From Leptothoe kymatousa TAU-MAC 1615 (lineage in GTDB: Bacteria > Cyanobacteriota > Cyanobacteriia > Phormidesmidales > Phormidesmidaceae), in assembly GCF_018739865.1 (NCBI RefSeq), contig NZ_JADOER010000011.1, positions 1 through 64,000 of the forward strand: a DNA stretch of 64,000 bases. The letters are read 5' to 3'. The notes under the pieces were generated by a model that was not told the origin of the DNA, did no database searches, and was given only the letters and a program-made list of their open reading frames with translations. The translations under genes and the position numbers were made by a program. Of this stretch, positions 20,927-29,992 are shown piece by piece (position 1 is the first letter of the stretch; each line of letters starts with the position of its first letter).

Positions 20927-21294
20927 GAGGAGGATGGGATAGTCGTATTTCGATATGGTTTCTATAAAAACTAGCTAGCCCGCTTAATGTTTCTTTACCT
21001 TATCAAGGGAACCCGGAAGTTACACCACAACATTAAGACAAAATAAAGTGTCACAGTTCCTGAACTAAAGGCGCAATGACTCTTTCCACTAGAGAATAAA
21101 CGCGACAGATTGTCCCCTAGACAAACCAATATGCGGAAAACTACATAGTGGTAAAAATTTGAGTTTTATAACAACCATAGTACCGATGTCACTATGGTTT
21201 TATCGGCAAACAAAGGCTGAACCAAGCATTCTACAGATTATCTCAACCTCCAATCAGTAACGGTAAAACGACAAGTACAGCAGCTGTCTTAGGC
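20927..21294. other. Intergenic region between the HAD gene and dtd
   Basis: It is AT-rich and non-coding, with one hairpin described separately. It must include the HAD promoter. Confidence 0.4.
21173..21199 (-). terminator. Hairpin downstream of dtd
   Basis: AACCATAGT and ACTATGGTT form a perfect 9-bp stem with a 9-base loop. On the minus strand it is followed by a T/A-rich stretch. It lies about 95 bp past the dtd stop and may end the cobW-dtd transcript. Confidence 0.5.
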
Positions 21295-21750
21295 TTAAGA
21301 CTGCCCAGCATTTCGCTCCAAAATCAACGTTACTGGGCCTTCATTCTCAATGTTGACTTGCATGTGGGCCCCAAACTTCCCAGTTTCCACAGACAATCCA
21401 CTGCGCTGTAGTTTAGATACAAATTGGTCATAGAGCTTTACGGCCTGAGTGGGCGCAGCGGCTGCACTAAAAGATGGACGCCGGCCTTTTTGGCAATCGC
21501 CATACAGGGTGAACTGGCTAACCACCAGGAGCGATCCCTGGATATCCTGCACCGATAAATCAAACCGGCCTGACTCCGATGATGGAAAAAGCCTGAGGGA
21601 TAGACATTTTTGAACCATCCAATCGAGTTCTGCCTCAGTGTCCGTCGCCGCAATGCCAACTAATAAATTTAAGCCCCGACCAATGCGACCCACTAACTCG
21701 CCATTCACCATGACGTGGGAGGATAAAACCCGTTGAATGATGACCCTCAC
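21295..21750 (-). CDS. dtd: D-aminoacyl-tRNA deacylase
   Basis: This enzyme hydrolyses D-amino acids (and glycine mischarged on tRNA-Ala) from tRNA. The 151-aa protein has the signature SQFTLYGD and a C-terminal NEGPVT, the usual NDGPVT with Asp to Glu. It starts with GTG that overlaps the cobW stop by one base (TAGTG), so it is translationally coupled to the upstream GTPase. Confidence 0.93.
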   Translation of the reverse strand: MRVIIQRVLSSHVMVNGELVGRIGRGLNLLVGIAATDTEAELDWMVQKCLSLRLFPSSESGRFDLSVQDIQGSLLVVSQFTLYGDCQKGRRPSFSAAAAPTQAVKLYDQFVSKLQRSGLSVETGKFGAHMQVNIENEGPVTLILERNAGQS

Positions 21751-23006
21751 TAACTGCCAAAGCCTCGACCGCGGGCTTTGGATTCAACGCAGAAACAATT
21801 TTCAATTTCAGCTTTTAACGCATCATGGTCAAGATTCTGACCAATTAAGACTAGCTGCGTCTTACGGGGACGGTTGTTCCACTCTTCATCCTCTAAGGAA
21901 AAGCGCTTACCGCTGAGGTGAAATACGTGACGCTTTTCACTTTCGTCGAACCACAAAATTCCCTTAGCTCGAAAAACGTTCTCAGGCAGCTTGTTATCTA
22001 GGAAATATTGAAATTTGCGAATCGCTAGGGGCTGATCCCGCACAATCGAAACGGATGTGAACCCATCCACATCTAAATGAGAGTGGCTGTGGTCATGCTC
22101 GTGGTCGTGCTCACAATGGCCATGATCGTGATCGCAGTTGGCATGATCGTGGTGGTCGTGTTCAGCATGGCTATGCTCGCCATGGCTATGGTCGGTATGA
22201 TCGTGTTCAGCATGACTATGCTCAGAATGGTCATGTTCAGCATGACTATGGTCGGTATGATCGTGTTCACCATGACCATGGTCGGCATGGTCGTGTTCAG
22301 CGTGGCTATGCTCTGCATGATCATGCTCTTTGTCAGCAGTCGACTCAAAATATTGATCTGACTCAAACAAGCCGACACTTAAAATTAACGGCAACGGCAC
22401 TTGGGACTGTGTAGTTCGTAAGATTCGGGCCCCTTCTTTAATGTCGCGAACCTTGACCTCCAGTAGATCTAGATCGGCTTCATCAACCAAATCGGACTTA
22501 TTGAGCAAAATGATATCGCCATAGGCAATTTGGTTGTGGGCAGCCTGGCTGTTAAACAGATCCACGCTGTAATTTTCGGAATCCACCAGGGTAACAATGG
22601 AGTCTAGCCGCGTTAGATCCCGCAGTTCTGTGCCCAAAAATGTGAGCGCCACCGGCAACGGATCGGCCAAGCCTGTGGTCTCTACCACCAAGTAGTCAAT
22701 TTTATCCTTCCGCTCTAGGACTTTATAGACTGCCTCTAGCAAATCGTTATTGATGGTGCAGCAAATACAGCCGTTGCTCAGCTCCACCATGGTGTCATCG
22801 CCAGTGGTGATCAGCAGATCGTTATCGATGCCAATTTCACCAAACTCGTTCACGAGCACCGCCGTTCTCACACCTTCTTGGTTGGTCAAGATGTGGTTCA
22901 GCAGGGTGGTTTTACCACTTCCTAAAAAACCGGTAATGATGGTCACCGGCAATCCGTGTTTGGAGTCATCCATCTGCTTTGATGGGGCTGATACGGCAGC
23001 AGTCAT
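21750..23006 (-). CDS. CobW/G3E-family GTPase with a long His-rich insert
   Basis: This 418-aa metallochaperone-type GTPase has G1 GFLGSGKT (26-33), the metal-binding CICC (80-83, NGCICCT), ETTGLADP and G4 NKSD. Residues 228-310 are a low-complexity insert with about 35 His, made of decapeptide units such as [11 protein letters not shown] CobW C-terminal domain follows (about 315-405). The family inserts zinc, cobalt or nickel into client proteins. The CxCC motif and His insert suggest zinc, but this is inference. The dtd gene is coupled to its 3' end. A possible Fur/Zur-like half-site lies upstream. Confidence 0.92.
   Translation of the reverse strand: MTAAVSAPSKQMDDSKHGLPVTIITGFLGSGKTTLLNHILTNQEGVRTAVLVNEFGEIGIDNDLLITTGDDTMVELSNGCICCTINNDLLEAVYKVLERKDKIDYLVVETTGLADPLPVALTFLGTELRDLTRLDSIVTLVDSENYSVDLFNSQAAHNQIAYGDIILLNKSDLVDEADLDLLEVKVRDIKEGARILRTTQSQVPLPLILSVGLFESDQYFESTADKEHDHAEHSHAEHDHADHGHGEHDHTDHSHAEHDHSEHSHAEHDHTDHSHGEHSHAEHDHHDHANCDHDHGHCEHDHEHDHSHSHLDVDGFTSVSIVRDQPLAIRKFQYFLDNKLPENVFRAKGILWFDESEKRHVFHLSGKRFSLEDEEWNNRPRKTQLVLIGQNLDHDALKAEIENCFCVESKARGRGFGS
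22081..22324 (-). repeat. 30-bp tandem repeats coding for the His-rich insert
   Basis: The His-rich part of the CobW gene is made of degenerate 30-bp units coding for xxHxHxxHxH decapeptides, at least six in a row. Such arrays can gain or lose units by slippage without changing frame. Confidence 0.75.
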
Positions 23007-23047
23007 AGAGGTTAATTGTGGGTTGGATTAGCTTTATTATCTCGTAC

Positions 23048-23062
23048 TTATCAGATAATGAT
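23048..23062. promoter_or_regulatory. Possible Fur/Zur-like site upstream of cobW
   Basis: TTATCAGATAA followed by an overlapping GATAATGAT lies about 45 bases upstream of the start. GATAAT units are the core of Fur-family boxes. A full 19-bp box is not present, so this is weak. Confidence 0.25.
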
Positions 23063-23094
23063 GTTCAGACTTAATTGAAGTAAAAGTTTTTACT

Positions 23095-23526
23095 TCAACC
23101 GCGATTTTTGATCGTCATCACCTCAACAATGGTGAGCGCTTGCTCACTAGGAATCTCTAAAATACGATGCAAATCGTCTAAAAAGGCTTGCTCTTGAGGG
23201 GTAACGTTGCCATCTGCTAAGACCAGATCAGTCGCTAGAGCAAACGCCGTGGGCTTGAGTTCTACGGGCAAGACGGCATTGGCGGCTTCTACTAAGCGAC
23301 TGGGGCTATACTGCTGCAGCTTTTGCAACAGGCCATCCTTCATGCGGTTCACCATCTCGGATGAATAGCTTTTGAATAGTCGCATGCGGCTGAGCAACAT
23401 ATCCATTTCGCGGCTTTCTTGGTTGGAGAGATAGCCGTCAGCTGCGATCGCAACCAAGCAAATGGCCGCCAGAGCTTCTGCCGGGCTTAACGCTAACGAA
23501 TCCGGCGATGGATCAAACAGTCCCAT
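23095..23526 (-). CDS. TerB-like (tellurite resistance) family protein
   Basis: The ATG at 23526 (MGLFD) is preferred because AGGGG precedes it; an in-frame Met 13 codons upstream is less likely. The 143-aa product is a single TerB-like helical domain with two acidic metal-type motifs, AADGYLSNQE and LADGNVTPQE, spaced as in the family. TerB domains bind divalent metal and occur in stress proteins; a role in tellurite resistance is not implied. It lies about 90 bp upstream of the cobW gene on the same strand. Confidence 0.8.
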   Translation of the reverse strand: MGLFDPSPDSLALSPAEALAAICLVAIAADGYLSNQESREMDMLLSRMRLFKSYSSEMVNRMKDGLLQKLQQYSPSRLVEAANAVLPVELKPTAFALATDLVLADGNVTPQEQAFLDDLHRILEIPSEQALTIVEVMTIKNRG

Positions 23527-23590
23527 AGCACCCCTACAACTAACTCTTGGCTCAGAATATCCCAAGACTATTGAGAAACATCATGAAAAT

Positions 23591-23620
23591 AAAAAGGAGA
23601 GACTGAATCAGCCTCTCCTT
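23591..23620 (-). terminator. Rho-independent terminator of the DUF4278 gene
   Basis: AAGGAGAG (23594-23601) pairs with CTCTCCTT (23613-23620) around an 11-base loop. On the minus strand it is followed by T residues. Confidence 0.8.
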
Positions 23621-23664
23621 AACTTACTCTAGCCACAAACTTAGGGAACTATGCGGATTGACCG

Positions 23665-24087
23665 CTAAGCCATCTGCCGCATTTCATCTTCCAACTGCTG
23701 TAGCAAGTTGGAGTTACCCTGCTCACGGGCGATCGCAATGCGACGCTCCAACGAACGCTGAATACTATCGCTATGGCTGCGAGCAGAGTGACGCAACATC
23801 TGACGACGCTCATCCATCAAAGGCGTAAGCTGTGCCAGCTTGCGCTGAAAAGCTGAAAATACAGAATTAGACTCTGCAGCAGAAACCGATTGACGCTGAC
23901 CATAGCGATCGGTTTTGTAGGCAGCGCCACGGTAGGTTAACCCTGTTTGAGACTGGGGAAAAGGCACGTGACCCACATAGGTATAACGATGGGTTCGGCC
24001 ACGATAGTTACAAAGAATATCGCTTTCAGAAACCTCTAACATAGGCGGGTTGTGGTCGTATTCGACACCACGGTAAGTCAGTTTCAT
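23665..24087 (-). CDS. DUF4278 domain protein
   Basis: The start at 24087 (MKLTYRGVEY) is chosen because GAGGAG precedes it and family members begin this way. The 140-aa protein has two copies of the short beta motif LTYRG(V/A)xY (near 3 and 50) that define DUF4278, a family largely confined to cyanobacteria. The helical C-terminal tail is rich in Arg and Gln. The function is unknown. It is a single gene with its own terminator. Confidence 0.85.
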   Translation of the reverse strand: MKLTYRGVEYDHNPPMLEVSESDILCNYRGRTHRYTYVGHVPFPQSQTGLTYRGAAYKTDRYGQRQSVSAAESNSVFSAFQRKLAQLTPLMDERRQMLRHSARSHSDSIQRSLERRIAIAREQGNSNLLQQLEDEMRQMA

Positions 24088-24565
24088 AAGTGTGTCTCCT
24101 CTTGAAATATGCACTAATTAAGTAGGGATAGTGCGTTCCTTCAGGTAGACCAATACAACCTATGGGACAATGGCTGTAGCGGACACCTTACTTCCGTCTC
24201 ATCGCCGAATAGGGACGAATTCATGGAGATGAACGAGGATGTGTTCTGTATCTATTTTTACCGTTTTCAGCTTAAATTATCAACTCCTGATATTTCTGAT
24301 TAGAAATTCTAAACAGTAGTCTTATCAAGCCTTTTGCCGTTTTCTCTCAGTAAAATGACTGAAAATTGTGTCAAAACTTCATAACTTTTCAAGCGACTAC
24401 TACTAGTCAAGAATCTTCGGTTTCAGATGTTTCCCTTTCACCTAAGAGCCTGCCATAGGAAGTCATACAGGCCATTGTTTGCACCATAGACCCACGGCCA
24501 TGGTCTATGCTGAAGAAAAGCGTTTAATAAAAGTTAATATTCGTTTTGCTCTTCTTGTTCCTGCT
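24088..24565. other. Divergent intergenic region
   Basis: It lies between the DUF4278 gene and the queD-like gene. The frame upstream of the chosen queD start is open from 24479, but its translation does not look like the family. No RNA or repeat was recognised. Confidence 0.4.
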
Positions 24566-25453
24566 ATGAAATGCACTATCAACCGTCGGGCTCAATTTTC
24601 CGCCAGCCATCGCTACTGGCTGCCCGAACTCAGTGACGTGGACAATCAAGCCAAATTTGGCCGATGTACTCGCGCCCCTGGTCACGGTCACAATTATGAG
24701 CTGTTCGTCTCTATGGAAGGAGACTTGGATGAATATGGCATGGTGCTCAATTTATCCGATGTCAAAAAGGTCATTAAACAGGAAGTGACCGAGCAGCTAG
24801 ATTTTTCCTACCTCAATGATGTTTGGCCCGAGTTTCAGATTGACCGTTCCGGGGCCGGACTGCCGACCACGGAAAATATCGCTCGAGTTATTTGGCAACG
24901 TTTAGCCCCCCACTTGCCCATCACCAACGTTCAACTATTTGAAACCTCTACCCTCTGGGCTGATTACCAAGGAAACGACATGGAAGCTTATTTGACCATC
25001 TCCACCCACTTTAGTGCCGCCCATCGTCTGGCATTACCCACACTCACCCTTGAGCAAAATAGTGAAATCTATGGTCTCTGTGCCAGGGAAAATGGCCATG
25101 GCCACAACTATCACCTAGAAGTCACGATCAAAGGCAAAATGGACCCACGCACAGGCATGATTGCCGACCTGGTGGAGTTTCAAAATGCGGTCAAAGCCCA
25201 TGTGGTTAAACCCTTTGACCACACTTTTTTGAATAAGGACATTCCCTACTTTGCAGAAGTAGTCCCCACCGCTGAAAATATTGCTGTGCACATTCGTGAC
25301 CTGCTGCGCCAACCCATCCAAGAAATCGGTGCCAGCCTACATAAGGTCAAGTTGATTGAAAGCCCCAACAATTCGGCTGAAGTTTACTGCGAGGAACCAG
25401 CAGAGTCGAATGTTGAGCAAGCCATGAAAACACCGGAATTAGCGGCGGTTTAA
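24566..25453 (+). CDS. queD: Tandem 6-carboxytetrahydropterin synthase (QueD-like) fusion
   Basis: The 295-aa protein is two PTPS/QueD domains in tandem. The first has His15 (FSASHRYW), Cys34 (GRCTR) and His40/His42 (GHGHNY). The second has His153 (FSAAHRL), Cys172 (LCAREN) and His178/His180 (GHGHNY). Zinc ligands and catalytic Cys are thus kept in both halves. QueD converts dihydroneopterin triphosphate to 6-carboxytetrahydropterin for queuosine or other 7-deazaguanines; pterin synthesis is an alternative. The Met at 24566 starts directly before the first strand, as in single-domain homologues. Confidence 0.87.
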   Translation: MKCTINRRAQFSASHRYWLPELSDVDNQAKFGRCTRAPGHGHNYELFVSMEGDLDEYGMVLNLSDVKKVIKQEVTEQLDFSYLNDVWPEFQIDRSGAGLPTTENIARVIWQRLAPHLPITNVQLFETSTLWADYQGNDMEAYLTISTHFSAAHRLALPTLTLEQNSEIYGLCARENGHGHNYHLEVTIKGKMDPRTGMIADLVEFQNAVKAHVVKPFDHTFLNKDIPYFAEVVPTAENIAVHIRDLLRQPIQEIGASLHKVKLIESPNNSAEVYCEEPAESNVEQAMKTPELAAV

Positions 25454-25717
25454 AGCTGTTAGAACCTGGAATGGGTAGCTAGTGTAGCGTCAACGCTAAA
25501 AAGTTAGGGTTGAGATGGGGAATGGAGAATAGTAAGGCGTGAATGGTGTGTCAGGTTGAACCGCGTTTTAGCCCATCCCCCCATCCATCCTAAATTTAAT
25601 CTTGACAGACTAGGTTGCGGCCATTCCAGGCTATTCCTGGATTAGTTACAGTCACCACATCCTGGCTGTTAGCCGCAGTGGGATAACGTTTCACTCTTGT
25701 AAATCAGCAATGACGCA

Positions 25718-26281
25718 TTATCCAGGCCACTGGATAATGCCCTTGGTCGGACTCGAATTCCAAGCCCAATCACCATGATTACCGATCGCCTTTTGTAATT
25801 CAGCTAAGTAACGACTGGCATCACACACGTTGGGCAGCTCGCTGGATATCTCGTCCGAGTCTAAATATTGCACCTCGTCCAGCCTAGTGGCCAGCGCCAA
25901 GACCTTGCTCCAATGCTCCGTAAGCACCCCATAGGTAAACGGAATCAACGCCTCCAGCAAATGCTCAACGCCGCATTTTTGTATCCAAGCGTAGTCGCCC
26001 TGGCCACCGCCACACGTTAGCTCAGTCAATATGGCGTTGACCCGCACATCCCCGTGGTTATAAATGGCCTCGCCGACAACGCCTGCCACTGATATCGCCC
26101 CATCTTGAACCTTGGCCATCAATGGCGGAGTTTCCTGCTGCAGTTCAAAATTGTAGCGATGCACCCGCCCGGTGCCGTCAGAATTAATTCTGACTCCATT
26201 CATCACGATACCGAACGCTTGATAGAGACAGCAGTGGCTAGCCTCATGAATGGCGGTTAGAGATAGGTCGTTTTCAGTCAC
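25718..26281 (-). CDS. Stand-alone M41-like zinc peptidase domain protein
   Basis: The 187-aa protein begins almost directly with LTAIHEASHCC, where HEASH (12-16) is an HExxH zinc motif as in the FtsH peptidase domain (M41). The following helices, including VAGVVGEAIYNHGDV and GGGQGDY, resemble the stretch that carries the third ligand in FtsH. No AAA domain or membrane helix is present. It could be a small protease of unknown target or an inactive relative. It lies 8 bp downstream of ycf37, so the two are probably cotranscribed. Confidence 0.7.
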   Translation of the reverse strand: MTENDLSLTAIHEASHCCLYQAFGIVMNGVRINSDGTGRVHRYNFELQQETPPLMAKVQDGAISVAGVVGEAIYNHGDVRVNAILTELTCGGGQGDYAWIQKCGVEHLLEALIPFTYGVLTEHWSKVLALATRLDEVQYLDSDEISSELPNVCDASRYLAELQKAIGNHGDWAWNSSPTKGIIQWPG

Positions 26282-26289
26282 CGCAAAAA

Positions 26290-26838
26290 CTACTGCTTCA
26301 TCGGAATCGCCACCCGCTTACGTAAAGACTGAGCCCGTCGCTTCGCCGTTGCATTGTCTGGCTCAATTTTTAGAGCTTGGTCATAGGTTTCTAATGCTTG
26401 CACAGTCAGTTGCTTTTTTTCGTAGCTATGGCCCAAGTTATTCAGGGCAGTCACATAGCCTGGAGCAATTTTTAAAGCTGACTTGTACTGACGAATGGCT
26501 AAATCGTATTGACCTTGAGCAAAGTAGGCATACCCAAGGGCGTTATAAATCAGTGGCGCATTTTCTTCTGCTTCTTTTTCTTCTTCTGTCAGAGCCTTCA
26601 AAGCCTGTTGCAGATACAGTGCCGACTGAGAAAATAACTTTTTATCTAACAGCAAGCTGCCTAGCTCGTAATACTCCTGGGCGGTTCCCTTTTCTTTGGT
26701 TAGTTTTTTCTGCAAACGCCCTAGGGTGTTTTCAATACGGCGAGTCTTAAATACCTGGCGAATAATAAAAAAGGCGGATAACCCTAGCAGTGTTAGCAAA
26801 ATGCCTAGGTATGTCAGAAATAGGGTGCTATTCTCCAT
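26290..26838 (-). CDS. ycf37: Photosystem I assembly factor Ycf37 (TPR protein)
   Basis: The 182-aa protein (Met at 26838; four codons earlier is an alternative) has an N-terminal membrane anchor (about 7-27), a conserved basic segment (VFKTRRIENTLGRLQKKL) and three TPR units (about 56-165, YYELGSLLLDKKLFSQSALYL and following). Ycf37/Pyg7 assists photosystem I accumulation or stability on the stromal side of the thylakoid. The assignment rests on the anchor-plus-TPR pattern and recalled similarity. The M41-like gene follows 8 bp downstream. Confidence 0.78.
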   Translation of the reverse strand: MENSTLFLTYLGILLTLLGLSAFFIIRQVFKTRRIENTLGRLQKKLTKEKGTAQEYYELGSLLLDKKLFSQSALYLQQALKALTEEEKEAEENAPLIYNALGYAYFAQGQYDLAIRQYKSALKIAPGYVTALNNLGHSYEKKQLTVQALETYDQALKIEPDNATAKRRAQSLRKRVAIPMKQ

Positions 26839-26897
26839 GAACTCGCTCAATCAGTGAATACTTACAGCAGTGGTCCAAGTTTATTCTCCCACGGTAG

Positions 26898-27668
26898 TTA
26901 CCGTAACCCCCAGTAGGTAGCCCGATCTTGTAACCAACCTTCGCTATCCCATTGCCCCATGGCTTGGTTAATGGCACGACGCAGATCGCTATGGTGAGTG
27001 CCTTTTGGAATTGCGATCGCCACCGGCTCTATGGAAATCACGTCATCCAATAGCCGATAGCGACTATCTTGCTGCTGCCAACCCGTGAGCAACGAAACAT
27101 TGCCACTAAAGGCATCGACCTGGCCCGCATCTAGTTGGGTCAGCGCCGCTTGATAGGATGGCACTGTTACGAGGGTGGCCTGGGGCAGTTGCGCCCGCAC
27201 ATGGGCCAAGGTACTAGAATTTGCCAGCACAGCAATGCGGCCAAAGGTCAGGTCGCCTAGACCATTGATGCGCTGTGACGTCGTTATAAACCCGGCACCG
27301 TCTAAATAATAGGGCTCACTAAAGCTGGTAATGCGCTGTCGCTGGGCGGTGACGGTGATGCCTGCGATCGCAATATCTGCATTGCCCTCAACCACCACAT
27401 TCACCCGGTCTACATTACTGACCGGCAGCAATTCCACCGCATCGGCATCACCCAATAAATCTGTCGCCAAACGACGGGCCAGATCAATTTCGAAACCCCG
27501 TAGCTCACCCGTGGCATCACGATAGCCCAAAGGATAATGATTGTCTTTCACAGCCACAATCAAACGGCCACGGGCTTGAATTTCTGATAATTCTGAAGAT
27601 ACAGCAATTGGGGGCACAGACACCTGTACCCCCAACATTAGAGCTGTAACCAGCACATATCTCCACAT
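26898..27668 (-). CDS. Amino-acid-type extracellular solute-binding protein (family 3)
   Basis: The 256-aa protein has a signal peptide (about 1-25) and the bacterial SBP family 3 fold. It has RLIVAVKDNHYPLGYRD near the start, GFEIDLARRLA, and the hinge region ITVTAQRQRITSFSEPYY. These capture polar amino acids or similar solutes for an ABC importer, or act as sensors. No permease or ATPase adjoins, so it is an orphan binding protein. It lies just downstream of rplT on the same strand (17 bp). Confidence 0.88.
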   Translation of the reverse strand: MWRYVLVTALMLGVQVSVPPIAVSSELSEIQARGRLIVAVKDNHYPLGYRDATGELRGFEIDLARRLATDLLGDADAVELLPVSNVDRVNVVVEGNADIAIAGITVTAQRQRITSFSEPYYLDGAGFITTSQRINGLGDLTFGRIAVLANSSTLAHVRAQLPQATLVTVPSYQAALTQLDAGQVDAFSGNVSLLTGWQQQDSRYRLLDDVISIEPVAIAIPKGTHHSDLRRAINQAMGQWDSEGWLQDRATYWGLR

Positions 27669-27685
27669 CGGCTATGGGAGAATGC

Positions 27686-28039
27686 CTACCCTTTTTTACC
27701 CGCTAGCTCAACCACCTGGGTAAAGGTATCTGGATCTAGAACGGCCATCTGGGCCAGCATTTTACGATTGATCTGAATATTCGCTGTCTTCAGGTCACCA
27801 ATTAAACGACTGTAGGTAGTGCCGTTTAGGCGAGCTGCAGCATTAATACGAGTAATCCACAACCGGCGAAAATCACGTTTCTTATTACGACGGTCGCGAT
27901 AGGCATACCGCAGGGCTTTCATCACCTGCTGGTTAGCCGTCCGGAAGAGTTTAGAATGGGAGCCCCGGTACCCCTTCGCAAGCTTGAGGATTTTCTTGCG
28001 GCGCTTGCGAGCTACATTGCCGCGTTTTACACGTGCCAT
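27686..28039 (-). CDS. rplT: 50S ribosomal protein L20
   Basis: The 117-aa L20 has the family start ([19 protein letters not shown]), is highly basic, and has the usual length. L20 binds 23S rRNA early in assembly. It is downstream of rpmI by 83 bp, the order found in most bacteria. In other bacteria L20 represses its own operon through an mRNA leader. No such structure was identified here. Confidence 0.98.
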   Translation of the reverse strand: MARVKRGNVARKRRKKILKLAKGYRGSHSKLFRTANQQVMKALRYAYRDRRNKKRDFRRLWITRINAAARLNGTTYSRLIGDLKTANIQINRKMLAQMAVLDPDTFTQVVELAGKKG

Positions 28040-28122
28040 ACTTGGTCGTTTTAACTAACTGTAAACAATTGGAAAGTTGCAGACTCATTACCTATGCCAC
28101 CAAGGACATTAGCGTAATCGGT

Positions 28123-28320
28123 CTACAAATAAGGCATCATACCTTCGATGTTGGGTACATCTGCATCAACCACAACAGCCTTCTTAGAAAGACGGCTCTT
28201 ACGGCATGTTGACTTGTGCTGCAGCAGGTGATTCTTAAACGCCTTACGACGCATAATTTTACCGCTTCCACTACGGCGAAAACGCTTTGCAGCAGCCCGA
28301 CGAGTTTTGAGCTTGGGCAT
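28123..28320 (-). CDS. rpmI: 50S ribosomal protein L35
   Basis: The 65-aa protein has the family pattern [20 protein letters not shown], is basic throughout and of normal size. It heads the rpmI-rplT operon and is divergent from adk across 161 bp. Confidence 0.98.
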   Translation of the reverse strand: MPKLKTRRAAAKRFRRSGSGKIMRRKAFKNHLLQHKSTCRKSRLSKKAVVVDADVPNIEGMMPYL

Positions 28321-28481
28321 AATTAAACCTGTTAGACTTTAGCCGCTTTTACACGGTCTACAAGTCTACTACGTTTGCAGGGTTAGCTTCAATAGTCGCC
28401 ACTAAAATCGGCTATGGCCACCAGGTCTGTGGAAGCAGTACCCCTCGCTTTTTACTTTTTAGCCCATAACTAAGGATATTG

Positions 28482-29027
28482 ATGCAGCTAGTAATCTTAG
28501 GTGGCCCTGGCTCGGGGAAAGGGACGCAGTCTAACAAACTTAGTCAGCACTTTGGGATTCCATGGATTTCGACCGGGGATATCCTGCGCGCAGAAATTAC
28601 AGCAAATTCCACCTTGGGAAAACAGGTCTCTGATACCTTGACCCAGGGCAAACTGGTGCCCGACACCTTAATGATTGATGTGATTAAACAGCGATTGCAA
28701 GCCACAGATACTCACAACGGCTGGATTTTGGATGGCTATCCCCGCACGGCCTTTCAAGCAGAAGAACTCGACTTCTTTCTCGATACGCTCAACCGCAAGG
28801 TAAACCACGTTATTTGGCTCGATTTGCCCATTCACTGCCTAATTGAACGTTCGGAACATCGAGGAGCGATTGATGACACCCCAGATGCCATCCGACGGCG
28901 CATTGAAACCCTTCTGGCCACAACCGTGCCCATGCTGGACTACTACGACTACCGACAACGGCTAATGCGGGTTGATGGCAACCAGGCCCCAGATGAGGTG
29001 AAACGGTCGATTTTAGCGAACCTGTAA
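28482..29027 (+). CDS. adk: Adenylate kinase
   Basis: It interconverts AMP and ATP with ADP. The ATG at 28482 follows AAGGA, so the TTG one codon earlier is dismissed. At 181 aa it is the short type without an inserted LID domain. P-loop GGPGSGKGT (7-15), the NMP region STGDILR and DGYPRT are present. Unlike many bacteria it is not next to secY in the ribosomal cluster; this may be a second adenylate kinase-like paralogue. Confidence 0.92.
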   Translation: MQLVILGGPGSGKGTQSNKLSQHFGIPWISTGDILRAEITANSTLGKQVSDTLTQGKLVPDTLMIDVIKQRLQATDTHNGWILDGYPRTAFQAEELDFFLDTLNRKVNHVIWLDLPIHCLIERSEHRGAIDDTPDAIRRRIETLLATTVPMLDYYDYRQRLMRVDGNQAPDEVKRSILANL

Positions 29028-29154
29028 GCCATGGCTCAATTCTGACAGGAGCTCAAAAACCATAATCAGGGTTGCCCGGAGCATGATTTTTAACCATTGG
29101 CCGCCCCCACATCTGGCACAATAGCCCTGAATCGATCTTGTCCGATAACGACTT

Positions 29155-29904
29155 ATGACTATCCACCCCAACCTCCGCACAGCATTTGCCCAAGGTCATG
29201 CATTAAAGATTATTAGCGGCTTGACCAACTTTGATACGGCCCATGTTTTAGCGGTTGCCAAATCCGCCCAGCAGGGCGGCGCCACATTTGTTGATATTGC
29301 AGCCGACGCTGAACTGGTACGCCAGGTTAATCAACAGATAAACCTACCTATCTGTGTTTCGGCCATTGACCCTGAGGCATTTTTAGCCCCTGTCGCCGCA
29401 GGGGCCACCCTGATTGAAATTGGTAATTTCGATGCATTTTATGCCCAGGGTCTGAAGTTCACAGCAGAGGATGTCCTCAGCCTGACCCGACGCACCCGGG
29501 AACTACTGCCCCACATTACGTTGTCGGTGACTGTTCCCCACACGCTGCCGTTAGATGCCCAGGTCAAACTGGCGGAGGACTTAGTGGGCCTCGGCGCAGA
29601 CATTATTCAAACTGAAGGCGGCACCAGTAGCCAGCCGCTTCACTCGGGTACCGTTGGCTTGATTGAAAAAGCAACGCCGACCTTAGCCGCAGCCCACGCA
29701 ATCTCACGGGCTGTGGGCATCCCGGTGCTTTGTGCCTCTGGGATTTCAGACATCACCGCACCGATGGCGATCGCAGCCGGTGCGGCGGGTGTGGGTGTAG
29801 GCTCCGCCGTGAATAAACTGAATGACACCATTGCCATGGTGGCAGCGGTCCGGAGCCTACGCGAAGCTCTGCACGTCGTGACGCGTACAACCGTGAACGC
29901 GTAA
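29155..29904 (+). CDS. ycf23: Ycf23 / DUF561 protein
   Basis: The 249-aa protein is a TIM-barrel-like DUF561 member shared by cyanobacteria and some algal plastids. Phosphate-binding-type motifs at the C-terminal end include VPVLCASGISD-like and GVGVGSAVN. In the middle, GADIIQTEGG is typical of the family. Its enzymatic role is not known to me. It starts at an ATG without a strong Shine-Dalgarno. An 18-bp-arm inverted repeat follows its stop. Confidence 0.83.
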   Translation: MTIHPNLRTAFAQGHALKIISGLTNFDTAHVLAVAKSAQQGGATFVDIAADAELVRQVNQQINLPICVSAIDPEAFLAPVAAGATLIEIGNFDAFYAQGLKFTAEDVLSLTRRTRELLPHITLSVTVPHTLPLDAQVKLAEDLVGLGADIIQTEGGTSSQPLHSGTVGLIEKATPTLAAAHAISRAVGIPVLCASGISDITAPMAIAAGAAGVGVGSAVNKLNDTIAMVAAVRSLREALHVVTRTTVNA

Positions 29905-29913
29905 GAGAATCGC

Positions 29914-29959
29914 CTCTAGAATAAGAGATAGCACTGATTGCCTCTCTCTTATTCTAGAG
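29914..29959. terminator. Long inverted repeat between ycf23 and the Nudix gene
   Basis: CTCTAGAATAAGAGATAG (29914-29931) pairs with CTCTCTCTTATTCTAGAG (29942-29959) with one mismatch and a 10-base loop. There is no T run directly after, so it may be an attenuator, an RNA-processing site or a terminator of ycf23. Confidence 0.6.
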
Positions 29960-29992
29960 ACACCATTATCTCCTCATAAATGGAGAAAATCC

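Noticed and set aside
22081-22324. CRISPR-like repeat array
   Set aside because: The 30-bp units have no unique spacers and code for a His-rich peptide in frame.
22077-22361. Met/Val-rich frame opposite the His repeats
   Set aside because: It is the reverse complement of CAT/CAC-rich repeats and would give a meaningless M/V polymer.
25741-25765. tRNA-like GGACTCGAATTCC segment
   Set aside because: It is inside a protein-coding gene and no acceptor, D or anticodon arms fit around it.
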